From Candidatus Marithrix sp. Canyon 246 (GTDB lineage Bacteria > Pseudomonadota > Gammaproteobacteria > Beggiatoales > Beggiatoaceae), in NCBI RefSeq assembly GCF_001723685.1, contig NZ_MCBX01000003.1, positions 62,001-126,000 of the forward strand: a stretch of DNA of 64,000 nucleotides, in the 5' to 3' direction. Both the position numbers and the translations under genes were made by a program. The number at the start of each line of letters is the position of its first letter. The first letter of the stretch is position 1. Shown here in pieces: positions 8,235 to 18,545 of this stretch. Under the pieces are notes generated by a model, which had not been told where the DNA came from, made no database searches, and was given only the letters and a program-made list of their open reading frames with translations.

Positions 8235-10968
8235 ATTGACGTTGTTCTCCTTCACCAGTTACATTTTCTACACAACGCCCACATAATTCTGGATGATCGG
8301 CATTGGTTCCAACATCTTCGCGATGATGCCAGCAGCGTACACATTTAGTGTATTCAGATGCTTTAATTTTAAGTTCAAAATCTTCAATGTCTGTAGATAA
8401 ATGAATTTGCGCTGATGAAGTTATTAATACAAAACGTAATTCATCTTCTAAGAAACTTAATTGTTTATACAGTTTTTCGTTGCAATAAATTTCAACTTCA
8501 GCATCTAATGATGAACCAATCGTGCCAGCATTACGTAGTGCTTCTAATTCTTTACTTACAGCTTCACGTATTGTAAATACACTATCCCATTGTGTTGTTT
8601 GTTCTTGGCTTGCAACTAAACCTTGATACCATGTTTCAAGCAAGATTGATTCCCCACGTTCACCGGGCATATGTTGCCAAATATCTTCAGCAGTAAAGCT
8701 TAGAATTGGAGCTAGCCAACGTACTAGGGCTTCTACAATATGGTAAAGTGCAGTTTGGGCTGAGCGGCGAGCAAGACTGTCTGTTTGGCAAGTGTATTGA
8801 CGATCTTTAATTACATCCAGATAGAGGCTACCCATATCTACTGCGCAGAAATGATGTAGTTTTTGATATACTTGATGAAATTGGTAATTGTCATAAGCTG
8901 TTATGATTTCTTGCTGTAATTTGCAAGCGCGATCCATTGCCCAACGATCAAAAGCTAACATGTTTTCAGGTTCAACACAATCGGTAGCTGGATTGAAATC
9001 ATGTAGATTTGCTAGTAAGAAGCGGGATGTATTACGTAAACGTCGATAAGCGTCAGCAATGCGTTTTAGTATTTCATCAGATACTGTCATTTCACCAGTA
9101 TAATCTGTTGCTGATACCCAAAGGCGTATAATATCTGCACCTAAGTTTTTCATGACTTTTTGTGGTGCCATTACATTGCCCAATGATTTGGACATTTTTC
9201 TGCCTTTGGCATCAACTGTAAAGCCATGTGTTAATACGGCTTTGTATGGCGGTGCGCCATCGTTCATTGCTACAGATGTTAAAAGCGAAGATTGAAACCA
9301 ACCGCGATGTTGATCTGAGCCTTCTAAATATAGATCTGCGGGAATTTTGTCTAAAACTGTTGAATGTGTGACACCTGAATCAAACCATACATCTAAAGTG
9401 TCAGTAATTTTGTTATAATCATCAATCTCGAAGTCAAGCCACGCATCAGTGCCTTCTTTTTCAACGCGCTGCGCTATAGTTTCAATTAGTTCCAGAGTGT
9501 CTGGATGTAATTCGCCAGTGGTTTTATGGACAAATAAGGTAATTGGCACACCCCAATTACGTTGCCGTGATATACACCAATCTGGTCGATTTGCAATCAT
9601 TCCTTCAATACGTTGCTCACCCCAATCAGGCATCCAACTAACTGTTTTTACAGAATCTATCGCTTTTTGTCGTAAACCTTGCTTATCCATGCTAATAAAC
9701 CATTGAGGAGTAGCACGGAAAATAATTGGGGTTTTATGTCTCCAACAATGAGGGTAACTATGGCGAATATTATGTATAGCTAATAAACGTTCACGAAGTT
9801 TTAGTTCTTCAATAACATCTTCATTGGCATTAAATACATGTTTGCCAGCAAATAAAGGGGTATCAGGTAAAAATACGCCTCTTTCATTAACTGGATTCTC
9901 AATTGGTAAATTATAACGACTACCAACCACATAATCTTCTTGACCATGCCCGGGGGCTGTATGTACAGCACCAGTACCTGCTTCTGTAGTGACATGTGTG
10001 CCTAAGATAATAGGTACTTGACGATCATAAAACGGATGCTGTAATTGTAAACCTTCTAAATCTTTACCTTGACAATATGCTATTACATGATATTTTTCAA
10101 TATTATATCGCAACATAGTATCTTTTAATAAAGCTTCAGCAACAATTAAACGTTCACCTTCACATTGCACCACAGAATATTCCAATTCTGGATGTAAAGC
10201 TACTGCTTGATTAGCTGGCAAAGTCCAAGGAGTAGTAGTCCAAATTACTACTGACAATGGTCCATTACCATAATGATCTGGAGCATGATGACAGCGTTCT
10301 AATAAGCTTGCTTCATCAATAACAGCAAAACGCACATCAATAGCAGTAGAAGATTTATCCTCATATTCAACTTCAGCTTCTGCCAAGGCAGAACCGCAAT
10401 CTGTACACCAATGAACTGGCTTAAAACCTTTATCTAAATAACCAGCTTTTATAATTTTTCCCAAGGCACGAATAATATCAGCCTCAGTTTTATAATTCAT
10501 GGTTAAATAAGGATTATCCCAATCAGCAATAATACCTAATCTTTGAAAATCAGTACGTTGCTTATTGACTTGACGTTGGGCATATTTACGGCAAGACTCA
10601 CGAAATTGAATAGCATCAACTTTATGCCCTGCTTTACCAACCTTCTTTTCTACTTCTAATTCAATTGGCAAGCCATGACAATCCCAACCCGGAACATATG
10701 GTGTATTATAACCACTTAAAGTCCGAGACTTTATAATAATATCTTTTAAGATTTTATTGACAGCATGACCAATATGAATATCACCATTAGCATAAGGGGG
10801 ACCATCATGTAAGATAAAACTAGGCTGATCTTTCCGCTGTTCTCTCAGCTTTTCATATATTTTTAGCTGTTCCCAATGCTTCAAAAATTCGGGTTCACGT
10901 TTTGGTAGATTACCCCGCATGGGGAATTTGGTTTTAGGTAAATTTAAAGTATCTTTATATTGACTCAC
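8227..10968 (-). CDS. ileS: Isoleucyl-tRNA synthetase
   Basis: 913 residues from the GTG at 10968, which has a gagaaagag ribosome site and matches the family start ([12 protein letters not shown]). An open frame continues 39 codons upstream into the inverted repeat 10986-11093 but has no family similarity, so it was excluded. The class I motifs are HIGH at 65-68 and KMSKS at 591-595, and the protein ends with a zinc finger (CVRCWHH...CGRC). The editing domain holds the [11 protein letters not shown] motif. It is the first gene of ileS-lspA, with gltA behind, and charges tRNA-Ile in the cytoplasm. Confidence 0.97.
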   Translation of the reverse strand: MSQYKDTLNLPKTKFPMRGNLPKREPEFLKHWEQLKIYEKLREQRKDQPSFILHDGPPYANGDIHIGHAVNKILKDIIIKSRTLSGYNTPYVPGWDCHGLPIELEVEKKVGKAGHKVDAIQFRESCRKYAQRQVNKQRTDFQRLGIIADWDNPYLTMNYKTEADIIRALGKIIKAGYLDKGFKPVHWCTDCGSALAEAEVEYEDKSSTAIDVRFAVIDEASLLERCHHAPDHYGNGPLSVVIWTTTPWTLPANQAVALHPELEYSVVQCEGERLIVAEALLKDTMLRYNIEKYHVIAYCQGKDLEGLQLQHPFYDRQVPIILGTHVTTEAGTGAVHTAPGHGQEDYVVGSRYNLPIENPVNERGVFLPDTPLFAGKHVFNANEDVIEELKLRERLLAIHNIRHSYPHCWRHKTPIIFRATPQWFISMDKQGLRQKAIDSVKTVSWMPDWGEQRIEGMIANRPDWCISRQRNWGVPITLFVHKTTGELHPDTLELIETIAQRVEKEGTDAWLDFEIDDYNKITDTLDVWFDSGVTHSTVLDKIPADLYLEGSDQHRGWFQSSLLTSVAMNDGAPPYKAVLTHGFTVDAKGRKMSKSLGNVMAPQKVMKNLGADIIRLWVSATDYTGEMTVSDEILKRIADAYRRLRNTSRFLLANLHDFNPATDCVEPENMLAFDRWAMDRACKLQQEIITAYDNYQFHQVYQKLHHFCAVDMGSLYLDVIKDRQYTCQTDSLARRSAQTALYHIVEALVRWLAPILSFTAEDIWQHMPGERGESILLETWYQGLVASQEQTTQWDSVFTIREAVSKELEALRNAGTIGSSLDAEVEIYCNEKLYKQLSFLEDELRFVLITSSAQIHLSTDIEDFELKIKASEYTKCVRCWHHREDVGTNADHPELCGRCVENVTGEGEQRQYA

Positions 10969-10985
10969 GATATAATTCTCTTTCT

Positions 10986-11093
10986 CCACCCAAATGGTGG
11001 GTTTCGCTGTCGCTCTACCCACCCTACATAAAAAAATGAGTAGTTGTAGTTGTAGGGTGGGTAGAGCGCAAGCGAAACCCACCATTTGGTGGG
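10986..11093. repeat. Large inverted repeat between argF and ileS
   Basis: Two 42-bp arms (10986-11027 and 11052-11093) are inverted copies differing at about four positions, separated by 24 bp. The arm carries gtgggtagagcg and gaaacccacc. A related element with the same words lies at 52960-53012. The structure lies between the argF stop (11102) and the ileS start (10968), where it could act as a terminator or mRNA hairpin. The word is common in repeat families of filamentous bacteria; no transposase is seen. Confidence 0.85.
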
Positions 11094-11101
11094 CATTTAA
11101 T

Positions 11102-11995
11102 TTATGCTAATAAAAATTCAAGCAATGCTTTTTGTGAATGTAAGCGATTTCCTGCTTGATTCCAGACTACACTTTGATTACCATCAATAATATCCGCAGT
11201 TACTTCTTCGCCACGATGAGCTGGTAGGCAGTGCATAAATAAAGCATCTGATTTTGCTAATGACATTAATTTATTATTGACTTGATAAGCAGCAAAAATT
11301 TTAGCGCGTTCTGTTTGTTCTTGTTCTTGCCCCATGCTTGCCCAAACGTCAGTAGAGATTAAATCAGCATCAGTAACTGCTTGTTCTGGATTATGACTTA
11401 ATCTAACATGATCCTTAAATTTATTTAATAAATTTGCATCAGGTTCATAACCAACTGGATGTGCAATAACTAATTCAAAATCAAATTGATGTGCTGCTTC
11501 CATATAGGAATGACACATATTATTACCATCTCCAATCCAAGCAACTTTTTTACCTTGAATACTACCACGATGTTCAACATAAGTTTGTACATCTGCTAAT
11601 AATTGGCAAGGATGGTGGAGATCAGTTAAGGCGTTAATAACTGGTTTTACTGAATATTCAGCAAATTTTTCAATCTTATCATGGGCATCAGTACGTACAA
11701 TAATACAATCAACCATACTAGATAATACTCGCGCCATGTCTTCAATTGATTCACCACGCCCTAATTGAGTATCACGCGGTGATAAAAATATCGCGCTGCC
11801 TCCACATTGAGCCATAGCAGTTTCAAAAGAAACGCGAGTACGAGTGGATGATTTTTCAAACACCATTCCAGCGACTTTGTTTTTTAATGGTTCATAGATT
11901 GTTTTTTGTGTTTTAAGTTCAATAGCACGAGCAATTAATTGTTGTAATTCATCTTTAGATAAATCCATCAAACTTAAAAAGTGACGATATGCCAT
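11102..11995 (-). CDS. argF: Ornithine carbamoyltransferase
   Basis: 297 residues. It makes citrulline from ornithine and carbamoyl phosphate in arginine synthesis. The carbamoyl-phosphate site STRTRVSFE, the HHPCQ motif, and the ornithine-site [10 protein letters not shown] near the C-terminus identify it. The ornithine form is favoured over the aspartate enzyme by HCLP. It lies 11 bp downstream of argD on the same strand, forming an argD-argF pair. The 107-bp inverted repeat separates it from ileS. Confidence 0.95.
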   Translation of the reverse strand: MAYRHFLSLMDLSKDELQQLIARAIELKTQKTIYEPLKNKVAGMVFEKSSTRTRVSFETAMAQCGGSAIFLSPRDTQLGRGESIEDMARVLSSMVDCIIVRTDAHDKIEKFAEYSVKPVINALTDLHHPCQLLADVQTYVEHRGSIQGKKVAWIGDGNNMCHSYMEAAHQFDFELVIAHPVGYEPDANLLNKFKDHVRLSHNPEQAVTDADLISTDVWASMGQEQEQTERAKIFAAYQVNNKLMSLAKSDALFMHCLPAHRGEEVTADIIDGNQSVVWNQAGNRLHSQKALLEFLLA

Positions 11996-12006
11996 TTTTT
12001 TCTCCT

Positions 12007-13182
12007 TTATATAGCATCAAAAAAATTTTTAATCAAATCACTTACCGTAAGCACAATTTTATTCGCTTCTGCATCAGTGATAATAAAAGGTGGCAATAAG
12101 CGAATAACATTTGCTGCGGTAACATTAATTAATAAGCCTTGTTCTAAGGCTTGACTAACTAATTCTCCACAAGGCTGATCAAGTTCAATGCCAATCATTA
12201 AACCTTTGGTACGAATATCTCGTACACCTTTAATACCATTTAAAGCGGCGATAAATCCTTCAATAAAAATATTATTTAACTGATTTACTCGTGGTAATAA
12301 ATTCTCCAGTTCAATAGTTTCAATCACTGCTAAAGCAGTTTTACAAGCTAAAGGATTACCGCCAAAAGTGGAACCATGCGTACCCGGTTGAAATACATTA
12401 GCCGCTTCACCACGCGCTAAGCAAGCACCAATTGGTATTCCATTACCTAATGCTTTAGCCAAAGTTAAAACATCAGGAATCATATCAAGATGTTGATAAG
12501 CAAACCATTTTCCAGTACGCCCAATTCCGGTTTGGATTTCATCCAGCATTAATAACCATTGATGCTGATCACATATAGAGCGTAATTTAGTTAAATAGTC
12601 ATCGCTAGGAATGACTACTCCACCTTCACCTTGAACTGGTTCAACCAGCACAGCTACCACTTCAGAATTTTGTGATGCTATATTGAGTATGGCATCTATA
12701 TCATTATAAGGCACTCGAACAAAGCCTTCTACTAAAGGTGCAAATCCAGCTCGGATTTTAGGATTACCAGTAGCACTTAAAGTGGCTAAGGTTCGCCCAT
12801 GAAATGAACCTTCAGCAACAATAATAGTTGGACATTTTAAACCTTTTTGATGACCATATAAACGCGCTAATTTTATTGCAGCTTCATTAGCTTCAGCCCC
12901 TGAATTACAAAAAAATGCCTTCTCCATATCAGAGATTTGCATTAATTTATCTGCTAAAGCTTGTTGATTTTTAATATTATAGAGGTTAGAAGTATGTAAT
13001 AACTTCTTTGCTTGTTCGCATATAGCAGAACTTATTGCTGGATGAGAATGACCTAAATTGCAAACGGCTATACCTGAAACAGCATCTAAATAAGCTTTAT
13101 CTTGCTCATCCGATAACCACGCACCTTTGGCTTTTACAAAGCTAACGGGTAGAGGAGCATAATTAGACATTAAAGTACTCAT
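12007..13182 (-). CDS. argD: Acetylornithine aminotransferase
   Basis: 391 residues, class III PLP aminotransferase. It transaminates N-acetylglutamate semialdehyde to acetylornithine; in many bacteria it also serves lysine synthesis. The PLP lysine is K243 in TLAKALGNG, the [11 protein letters not shown] motif begins at D214, and the SGAEANE and FHGRT motifs bind the cofactor phosphate. The family-specific [11 protein letters not shown] follows. It heads argD-argF. A terminator at 13193-13220 separates it from upstream alr, so it should have its own promoter. Confidence 0.94.
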   Translation of the reverse strand: MSTLMSNYAPLPVSFVKAKGAWLSDEQDKAYLDAVSGIAVCNLGHSHPAISSAICEQAKKLLHTSNLYNIKNQQALADKLMQISDMEKAFFCNSGAEANEAAIKLARLYGHQKGLKCPTIIVAEGSFHGRTLATLSATGNPKIRAGFAPLVEGFVRVPYNDIDAILNIASQNSEVVAVLVEPVQGEGGVVIPSDDYLTKLRSICDQHQWLLMLDEIQTGIGRTGKWFAYQHLDMIPDVLTLAKALGNGIPIGACLARGEAANVFQPGTHGSTFGGNPLACKTALAVIETIELENLLPRVNQLNNIFIEGFIAALNGIKGVRDIRTKGLMIGIELDQPCGELVSQALEQGLLINVTAANVIRLLPPFIITDAEANKIVLTVSDLIKNFFDAI

Positions 13183-13192
13183 AATTGAATTC

Positions 13193-13220
13193 CAAAAAAA
13201 AACAGTCTTTAAAAGACTGT
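13193..13220 (-). terminator. Rho-independent terminator after alr
   Basis: On the minus strand an 8-bp stem (acagtctt / aagactgt) with a short loop is followed by an unbroken run of about nine T. It lies after the alr stop at 13266 and just before the argD start at 13182, so it probably ends the rpsF-rpsR-rplI-dnaB-alr transcript. Confidence 0.85.
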
Positions 13221-13265
13221 TGTTGTCATTAAATATAATTATAACACATTGTGTTGATTTAATTT

Positions 13266-14339
13266 TTAACTAAGTTGAACTCTATTACTAACATGAGTCA
13301 ATAATTCATAAGCAATAGTACCTGATAGGCTGGCAATTTCTTCTACTGGTAAATTTTTACCCCATAATATTACTGGATCACCTACACGAGCATTAGGTTG
13401 ATTACGTAAATCTACTATTATCATATCCATAGAAACTCTACCAATTAAGGGTACTCTTCTACCATTTACTAAAATTGGAGTTCCTGAAGGTGCATGACGT
13501 GGATAGCCGTCTGCATATCCAATTGGAATTATACCAATTGGCATGGTTTGTGGGCAATGCCATGTTGCTCCATAACCAATTGCTTCACCTTTGCGACATC
13601 GTTTGATGCTCATTAAGGATGATTGTAATTGCATTACAGGCTGTAAACCATCATCTTGAGCGACGCTGTTCAGAAATGGCGAAACTCCATATAACATAAT
13701 TCCCGGGCGTACCCAATTTGCATGAGTTTGAGACCATCCTAAAACTCCGGCTGAATTAGCTAATGATGCTTCCAGATTTAAATTTCTGGCTAAATCTAAA
13801 AATATTTGAGTTTGTTGTTTGGTTGTATTATCTTTAAGATCATCAGCACAAGATAAATGGCTCATTAAACGAATAGGATCAGCAACTTGTTGACATTGTG
13901 ATAATAACTTATAAATAGGTTCAATTTCCGTGGGGCTAAAACCTAAACGGTGCATTCCAGTATCAACTTTTAACCATATATGTATAGGTTGTTCAACTTG
14001 AGATTGGACTATAGCTTCAAATTGCTTGGGGGTATGAAGAACAATTTGTAATTGATGTTCTACAATTATCTCTAATTCTTCTGCTTGAAAAAAACCTTCA
14101 AGTAAAACTATTGGTAACTTAATACCAGCATCCCGTAATACCAATGCTTCTTGAAGACAACAAACAGCAAAAGCATCGACTTCGGATTCTAATGTATTAG
14201 CAATTTTAACAGCACCATGACCATAGCCATTTGCTTTTACAACAGCCATAATAGATTGTTCAGGGGCGCAATCTTTAACTCGTTGTAAATTAGCACGTAA
14301 AGCTCCGCTATCAATGAAGGCATTAGTGGGACGGCTCAT
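13266..14339 (-). CDS. alr: Alanine racemase
   Basis: 357 residues. It interconverts L- and D-alanine for peptidoglycan. The PLP lysine is K35 in VVKANGYGHG, the second catalytic base is Tyr256 in AIGYGATW, and RVSMDM is conserved. It overlaps the dnaB stop by 4 bp (ATGA), so translation is coupled. The dnaB-alr neighbourhood is a standard gammaproteobacterial order. The terminator at 13193-13220 ends the unit. Confidence 0.96.
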   Translation of the reverse strand: MSRPTNAFIDSGALRANLQRVKDCAPEQSIMAVVKANGYGHGAVKIANTLESEVDAFAVCCLQEALVLRDAGIKLPIVLLEGFFQAEELEIIVEHQLQIVLHTPKQFEAIVQSQVEQPIHIWLKVDTGMHRLGFSPTEIEPIYKLLSQCQQVADPIRLMSHLSCADDLKDNTTKQQTQIFLDLARNLNLEASLANSAGVLGWSQTHANWVRPGIMLYGVSPFLNSVAQDDGLQPVMQLQSSLMSIKRCRKGEAIGYGATWHCPQTMPIGIIPIGYADGYPRHAPSGTPILVNGRRVPLIGRVSMDMIIVDLRNQPNARVGDPVILWGKNLPVEEIASLSGTIAYELLTHVSNRVQLS

Positions 14340-15739
14340 GTTACTTCTTCTCCGTGAAAAGAATCTGTAGATAGATCTGCAAATTTGGTGAATCTTCCCT
14401 GAAAAGACAACTTAGTCATTCCAATAGGACCATTACGTTGTTTACCAATAATAATTTCAGCAATGTTTTTATCGGGACTATCAGGATCATAAACTTCGTC
14501 TCTGTAAATAAATACTATTAGATCGCTATCTTGCTCTAGGGAACCCGATTCTCTCAAGTCTGACATTTTAGGTCTTTTATCTGGTCGTTGTTCTAAGCTA
14601 CGATTTAATTGAGATAAAGCTATTACTGGTACATTTAATTCTTTGGCTAATGACTTCAGGGAACGAGAAATTTCAGAAACTTCGGTGGCGCGATTTTCGT
14701 TGCTACCATGAACTTGCATTAGTTGTAAATAGTCAATTATAATTAAGCCTAGTTGACCATGTTCACGCGCTAAGCGGCGTGTTCTAGCTCGTAGATCTGT
14801 TGGACTTAATGCTGGTGAGTCATCAATAAATAATAATGATGATTCTAATTTACTGAGAGATTGCGTCAACTTTGACCATTCATCATTATTTAATTTACCG
14901 GTACGTATATTTTGTAGATGGACTTCCGCTGTAGATGAAATTAAACGCATCATTAATTGTTCACTTGACATTTCCATACTAAACACAGCTACTGGCAAGT
15001 TATTATTTACTGCTACATGTCCAGCAATATTCATTGCAAAGGTTGTTTTACCCATAGATGGTCGCCCTGCAACAATTATTAAGTCTGAAGATTGTAAGCC
15101 TAATGTTTCTGCATCGAAATATTTAAATCCCGTTTCTACTCCAGTAATACTTCCTTGTTGTTCAGATAGATATTCTATACGATCTAGCGTTTTACTGGCA
15201 ATAGTTTTCATATCCTGAAAACCAGTATTTTTATGTGCGCCTAGTTCTGCTATTTCAAAGACTAATTTTTCGGCATTATCTAGCAGTTGAGAGCTTTTTT
15301 GTCCCTTGGTATTTAATGCACTTTCCATAATCTTTCGACCAACTTGTATTAATTGGCGTAAAATGGAACGTTCTTGTACGATTTCTGCGTAATTTTCAAT
15401 ATTGGCAGCACTAGGCGTGTTATTAGCTAATAAAGCTAAATATACACCACCCCCAATTTTTTCTAATTTATCATGTCTTTGTAACCATTCACCTAAAGTT
15501 ACTGCATCAGAAGGCTGACCCTCTTCAGATAATGACTTAATTGCACGAAATAGAATTTGATGTTCTGGTAAATAAAAATCAGCTTCAATGACTACATCGG
15601 CAATAGAAATCCATGCTTCATTATTCAGCATCAAGCCACCTAAAACGGACTGTTCAGCTTCTTTTGAAAATGGGGGGGTTTTTAAGGATTCAACTTCTCT
15701 ATCTTGGGGAACATGACTTTGCATTTTGAGGATTACCAT
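14336..15739 (-). CDS. dnaB: Replicative DNA helicase DnaB
   Basis: 467 residues from ATG 15739, or 462 from the ATG at 15724; neither has a clear ribosome site. It is the hexameric 5'-3' helicase of the replication fork. The N-terminal DnaG-interacting domain spans ~22-130; the RecA-like ATPase has its Walker A AGRPSMGKT at 224-232 and the FIDDSPAL and IIIDYLQL segments downstream. No intein interrupts the gene. A 10-bp-stem hairpin (15733-15757) covers the first ATG, leaving the second exposed. Confidence 0.96.
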   Translation of the reverse strand: MVILKMQSHVPQDREVESLKTPPFSKEAEQSVLGGLMLNNEAWISIADVVIEADFYLPEHQILFRAIKSLSEEGQPSDAVTLGEWLQRHDKLEKIGGGVYLALLANNTPSAANIENYAEIVQERSILRQLIQVGRKIMESALNTKGQKSSQLLDNAEKLVFEIAELGAHKNTGFQDMKTIASKTLDRIEYLSEQQGSITGVETGFKYFDAETLGLQSSDLIIVAGRPSMGKTTFAMNIAGHVAVNNNLPVAVFSMEMSSEQLMMRLISSTAEVHLQNIRTGKLNNDEWSKLTQSLSKLESSLLFIDDSPALSPTDLRARTRRLAREHGQLGLIIIDYLQLMQVHGSNENRATEVSEISRSLKSLAKELNVPVIALSQLNRSLEQRPDKRPKMSDLRESGSLEQDSDLIVFIYRDEVYDPDSPDKNIAEIIIGKQRNGPIGMTKLSFQGRFTKFADLSTDSFHGEEVT

Positions 15740-15757
15740 ACTAAAATAGTATGGTAA
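15733..15757 (-). promoter_or_regulatory. Hairpin over the dnaB start
   Basis: Perfect 10-bp inverted repeat (ttaccatact / agtatggtaa) with a 5-base loop. In mRNA the upstream ATG of dnaB lies inside the 3' arm. No T-run follows, so it is not an ordinary terminator. It may lower dnaB translation relative to the ribosomal genes or stabilise the mRNA end. The role is inferred. Confidence 0.5.
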
Positions 15758-15765
15758 ATTAAAAC

Positions 15766-16215
15766 TTAGCTTTCTGAAATAACTTGAATAGTTACAAAAG
15801 AATTTACGTCTGGATGTAAATGAACATCAACATCATATTCACCTACATGTCGTATTGGTCCATCTTTTAAACTAATTTCATTTTTTGAGATTTGAATACC
15901 ACCTTTATTAATCGCTTGAGCAATATCAGCGGCACTAACAGAACCAAATAGTTTACCTTCAAGACCAACTTTACCTGCAATTTCAACTATAATTTCTTGT
16001 AATTGTTCTGCACGTTTTTTCGCGTCTTCTAGTACATCAATTTGATTTTTTTCAAATTCAGCACGACGAGCTTCAAATTCAGCAAGATTATCAGCAGTAG
16101 CAGCAGCGGCTTTTCCATGAGGAATCAAGTAATTACGACCATAGCCATTTTTAATGACAACTTTATCGCCTAAATTACCTAAATGTTTGATTTTTTCGAG
16201 AAGAATTACTTCCAT
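15766..16215 (-). CDS. rplI: 50S ribosomal protein L9
   Basis: 149 residues, normal length. The N-terminal domain (MEVILLEKIKHLGNLGD, then GYGRNYLIPHGKA) binds 23S rRNA; a long central helix (~40-75) and the C-terminal domain follow. It is part of rpsF-rpsR-rplI; 12 bp separate it from rpsR. A small palindrome and 26 bp separate it from dnaB. Confidence 0.97.
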   Translation of the reverse strand: MEVILLEKIKHLGNLGDKVVIKNGYGRNYLIPHGKAAAATADNLAEFEARRAEFEKNQIDVLEDAKKRAEQLQEIIVEIAGKVGLEGKLFGSVSAADIAQAINKGGIQISKNEISLKDGPIRHVGEYDVDVHLHPDVNSFVTIQVISES

Positions 16216-16227
16216 TGTACTAAACTC

Positions 16228-16500
16228 CTAATTATCGTGTGCATCACTATAAGGTAATAATGCCAAGTAACGAGCGCGTTTTATTGCTTGTGCTAATTGT
16301 CTTTGGTAACGAGCTTTAGTTCCTGTAATACGGCTTGGCACAATTTTACCTGTTTCGGTAACATAAGCTTTTAAGACGGCTAAATCTTTATAATCAATGG
16401 TTTCAATATTTTCAGCAGTGAAACGGCAATATCTTTTACGACGAAAAAAGCGTGATTGGGTGTTACGTTTTTGCTTATTCTTGTTTTTAAAATTTCTCAT
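16228..16500 (-). CDS. rpsR: 30S ribosomal protein S18
   Basis: 90 residues. The core after residue ~20 (RRKRYCRF, then [33 protein letters not shown]) is the S18 signature; the N-terminus is longer and Lys/Asn-rich than in E. coli (75 aa). S18 pairs with S6 in the 30S platform. It lies 8 bp after rpsF. No priB lies between rpsF and rpsR, unlike enteric bacteria. Confidence 0.97.
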   Translation of the reverse strand: MRNFKNKNKQKRNTQSRFFRRKRYCRFTAENIETIDYKDLAVLKAYVTETGKIVPSRITGTKARYQRQLAQAIKRARYLALLPYSDAHDN

Positions 16501-16508
16501 AATATCAT

Positions 16509-16865
16509 TTAATAATGGCTAGATTTCTCAGCTTTTTTCTCAGCCGGATTCTCTTTGAATAATGGAGATACTTCAGTAATTGCCTTTTTTTGATTCATAA
16601 TCATATGACGAATTACTGCATCATTAAAACGAAATGCGGTAGAAATTTCTTCAATTACTTCAGTATCACATTCAATATTCATCAATACATAATGAGCTTT
16701 ATGTATTTTATTAATCGGATAAGCCAATTGTCGCCTTCCCCAATCTTCAAGGCGGTGAATATTACCATTATTATTGGTAATGATACCTTGATAACGTTCA
16801 ATCATTGCTTCTACTTGTTCACTTTGATCAGGATGAACAAGAAATAGTATTTCGTAGTGTTTCAT
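16509..16865 (-). CDS. rpsF: 30S ribosomal protein S6
   Basis: 118 residues starting [15 protein letters not shown], with the conserved [14 protein letters not shown] and AHYVLMNIE segments and a charged tail typical of S6. It binds S18. It is first in the operon, with an upstream promoter (16937-16965) and a leader hairpin. The ribosome site ggag lies 8 bp before ATG. Confidence 0.97.
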   Translation of the reverse strand: MKHYEILFLVHPDQSEQVEAMIERYQGIITNNNGNIHRLEDWGRRQLAYPINKIHKAHYVLMNIECDTEVIEEISTAFRFNDAVIRHMIMNQKKAITEVSPLFKENPAEKKAEKSSHY

Positions 16866-16888
16866 AGAAACTCCTTACGGGTTAAACA

Positions 16889-16915
16889 GCTTTATGTTTA
16901 TAATTATCATAAAGC
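16889..16915 (-). promoter_or_regulatory. Leader hairpin of the rpsF operon
   Basis: An 8-bp stem (gctttatg / cataaagc) with an 11-base loop lies in the leader between promoter and rpsF, followed by aacccgtaaggag before the start. S6-S18 complexes bind leader structures of their own mRNA in many bacteria. Whether this simple hairpin is such a site is uncertain. Confidence 0.4.
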
Positions 16916-16936
16916 AAGGAGAAATAAAAACATTAT

Positions 16937-16965
16937 ATTATATAATAATTGAATGTAAATTACAA
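16937..16965 (-). promoter_or_regulatory. Sigma-70 promoter of rpsF operon
   Basis: On the minus strand TTGTAA (16960-16965) and TATAAT (16937-16942) are separated by 17 bp. This gives a leader of about 65 bases to the rpsF start. It is the best promoter match in this intergenic region. Confidence 0.65.
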
Positions 16966-16996
16966 CAATGTTTAGAAAAACATCAAAAAAAAGCTA

Positions 16997-17791
16997 TTAA
17001 AGCTGATTCACAGTCCAATTATAATCATAATTGAATGAGCCACGATAATTTCTAAGTCGTTTAGCTAGCTGTGGTTTAGCATATTTGATTAAATGTTGTT
17101 TGACATTGCGAAAATCAACTTGATACCATTGATAAATACGAGAAATGACTAATTTGCGACCCTTAAACTGTACACCACGTGTATGATTGATATAATTTAT
17201 TGCCGCATTATTTAATAAGCTTTCTGTATTTGCAGAAGTATAAGCTGTTGCAGCTAAATTAGGGCAACCAAGACTAGCGCAATTAACTGCATAATGTATT
17301 CGATTATCGCGCCAAATTGGACGTAATATATTATGTTCAATATTGTTCAAGCTTAATTTTTTACCCAATACAGTAACATATTTATTATTCCAAGGACCTC
17401 TGCCAAACCAGCCAATTTTTTTAATTGAAGAAATCGGATAATTATCGACAACTACCTTTACTGTCAAAGCATTATAAAAGTTAATCCAATATGCTTTTTG
17501 TACTTTCTTTGAATAGCGGCGTGGATTTATGGCTTCTAAAGATCTAATATACGCATTTAACTTATTACGATTTCTTTTATTAGCTTTTAAAGCTGCATAG
17601 TTGAAACGGTTAATATCAGAAGCTATTAAATAGCCGTTTAAAATTTGTTGCCAAGCATTATGATTAATTTTGACTTTATTGGCTCCATTGCTGTGATTCC
17701 AGAATGGCATTAACCGCGCTTGAGGAGCGGCATTTACAGATCCAACTATTGTTAATAACAATATTGCAACTGCATATTTTAACTGCATCAT
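16997..17791 (-). CDS. Exported DUF547 protein
   Basis: 264 residues: a signal peptide of ~21 (VGSVNAA), then a DUF547 domain over ~75-235. The latter has the KAYWINFYNALTV block, the GPWNNKYV segment, and the RIHYAVNCASLGCPNL motif with its conserved Cys and His. The family is widespread, of unknown function, and some members have a cysteine-protease-like arrangement. It is convergent with no gene and diverges from rsmG, sharing a ~20 bp promoter gap. Function is not known. Confidence 0.85.
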   Translation of the reverse strand: MMQLKYAVAILLLTIVGSVNAAPQARLMPFWNHSNGANKVKINHNAWQQILNGYLIASDINRFNYAALKANKRNRNKLNAYIRSLEAINPRRYSKKVQKAYWINFYNALTVKVVVDNYPISSIKKIGWFGRGPWNNKYVTVLGKKLSLNNIEHNILRPIWRDNRIHYAVNCASLGCPNLAATAYTSANTESLLNNAAINYINHTRGVQFKGRKLVISRIYQWYQVDFRNVKQHLIKYAKPQLAKRLRNYRGSFNYDYNWTVNQL

Positions 17792-17811
17792 ACTTAATTC
17801 TCTAATTTAGA

Positions 17812-18426
17812 ATGATTTTATATATGAACATATTAAACTTGTTTAGTCAAGGGTTAAATTCACTTGATATAAATATTGATACCAAACACCAACAACAGAT
17901 ATTAGATTATCTGGTTTTGCTGAAAAAATGGAATCGCGTTTATAATTTAACTGCAATAGCTGATGAAGAAATGATACCTAAGCATGTATTAGATAGTTTA
18001 GCTGTATTGCCTTATATTTGTGGAACGCGAATTTTAGATGTTGGTACAGGAGCTGGTTTACCGGGATTATTATTGGCAATCGCACGCCCAGATTGGCAAT
18101 GTGTTTTAGTTGATAGTAATGCAAAAAAAATTCGTTTTATCAAGCAAGTTATAATTGAGTTAAAACTTGATAATGTTGAGGCTGTATGTTCACGTATTGA
18201 GAATTTTAATGATCAAAAACTATTTGATACTATTATTTCCAGAGCATATAGCGATATACAAAGTTTTTATATGCAAACTGAAAGATTATGTTCAAATGGC
18301 GGCTGCTTATTAGCTATGAAAGGTAAGAAACCTGAAATAGCAGAAATACAAGCATCTATAAAAATAATACCTTTAAAAATTCCATATTTGCAAGCTGCAC
18401 GACATTTGGTTAAAATACGTCTGTAG
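17812..18426 (+). CDS. rsmG: 16S rRNA m7G527 methyltransferase
   Basis: 204 residues from ATG 17812, or 200 from ATG 17824. The N-terminal helical part (LVLLKKWNRVYNLTAI) and class I SAM motif (ILDVGTGAGLPGLLLAI at ~68-84) define RsmG/GidB, which methylates G527 of 16S rRNA. In many bacteria it sits with mnmG near the origin; here mnmG is absent. A 51-bp piece (18227-18277) is copied at 19122-19172 with two mismatches. Confidence 0.95.
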   Translation: MILYMNILNLFSQGLNSLDINIDTKHQQQILDYLVLLKKWNRVYNLTAIADEEMIPKHVLDSLAVLPYICGTRILDVGTGAGLPGLLLAIARPDWQCVLVDSNAKKIRFIKQVIIELKLDNVEAVCSRIENFNDQKLFDTIISRAYSDIQSFYMQTERLCSNGGCLLAMKGKKPEIAEIQASIKIIPLKIPYLQAARHLVKIRL

Positions 18427-18439
18427 ATAAATACCTAAT

Positions 18440-18545
18440 TGTCTGAATCAGAATTTACAGGATTTTAGAATTAACAGAAACGAAGTAATAAAACTCCAAA
18501 ACCCATTCTGAAAATTCTAAAATCCTGAAAATCCTGATTCAGACA
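18440..18545. repeat. 33-bp-arm inverted repeat after rsmG
   Basis: Arms 18440-18472 and 18513-18545 are inverted copies at 31 of 33 positions around a 40-bp loop. The arm contains the words gtctgaatcagaattt and gattttagaatt. A single similar arm lies at 31892-31934. The right arm provides the last codons (SGFSGF) and the stop of the truncated TPR gene. Confidence 0.85.

Noticed and set aside
9449-9706. Plus-strand open frame inside ileS
   Set aside because: It lies wholly antisense to a well-conserved gene, with no ribosome site; the same holds for other long antisense frames in cydA, gspD, the MscS gene and the propeller gene.
10969-11085. In-frame N-terminal extension of ileS
   Set aside because: It is made of inverted-repeat sequence, has no family similarity, and a good GTG start with ribosome site lies at 10968.
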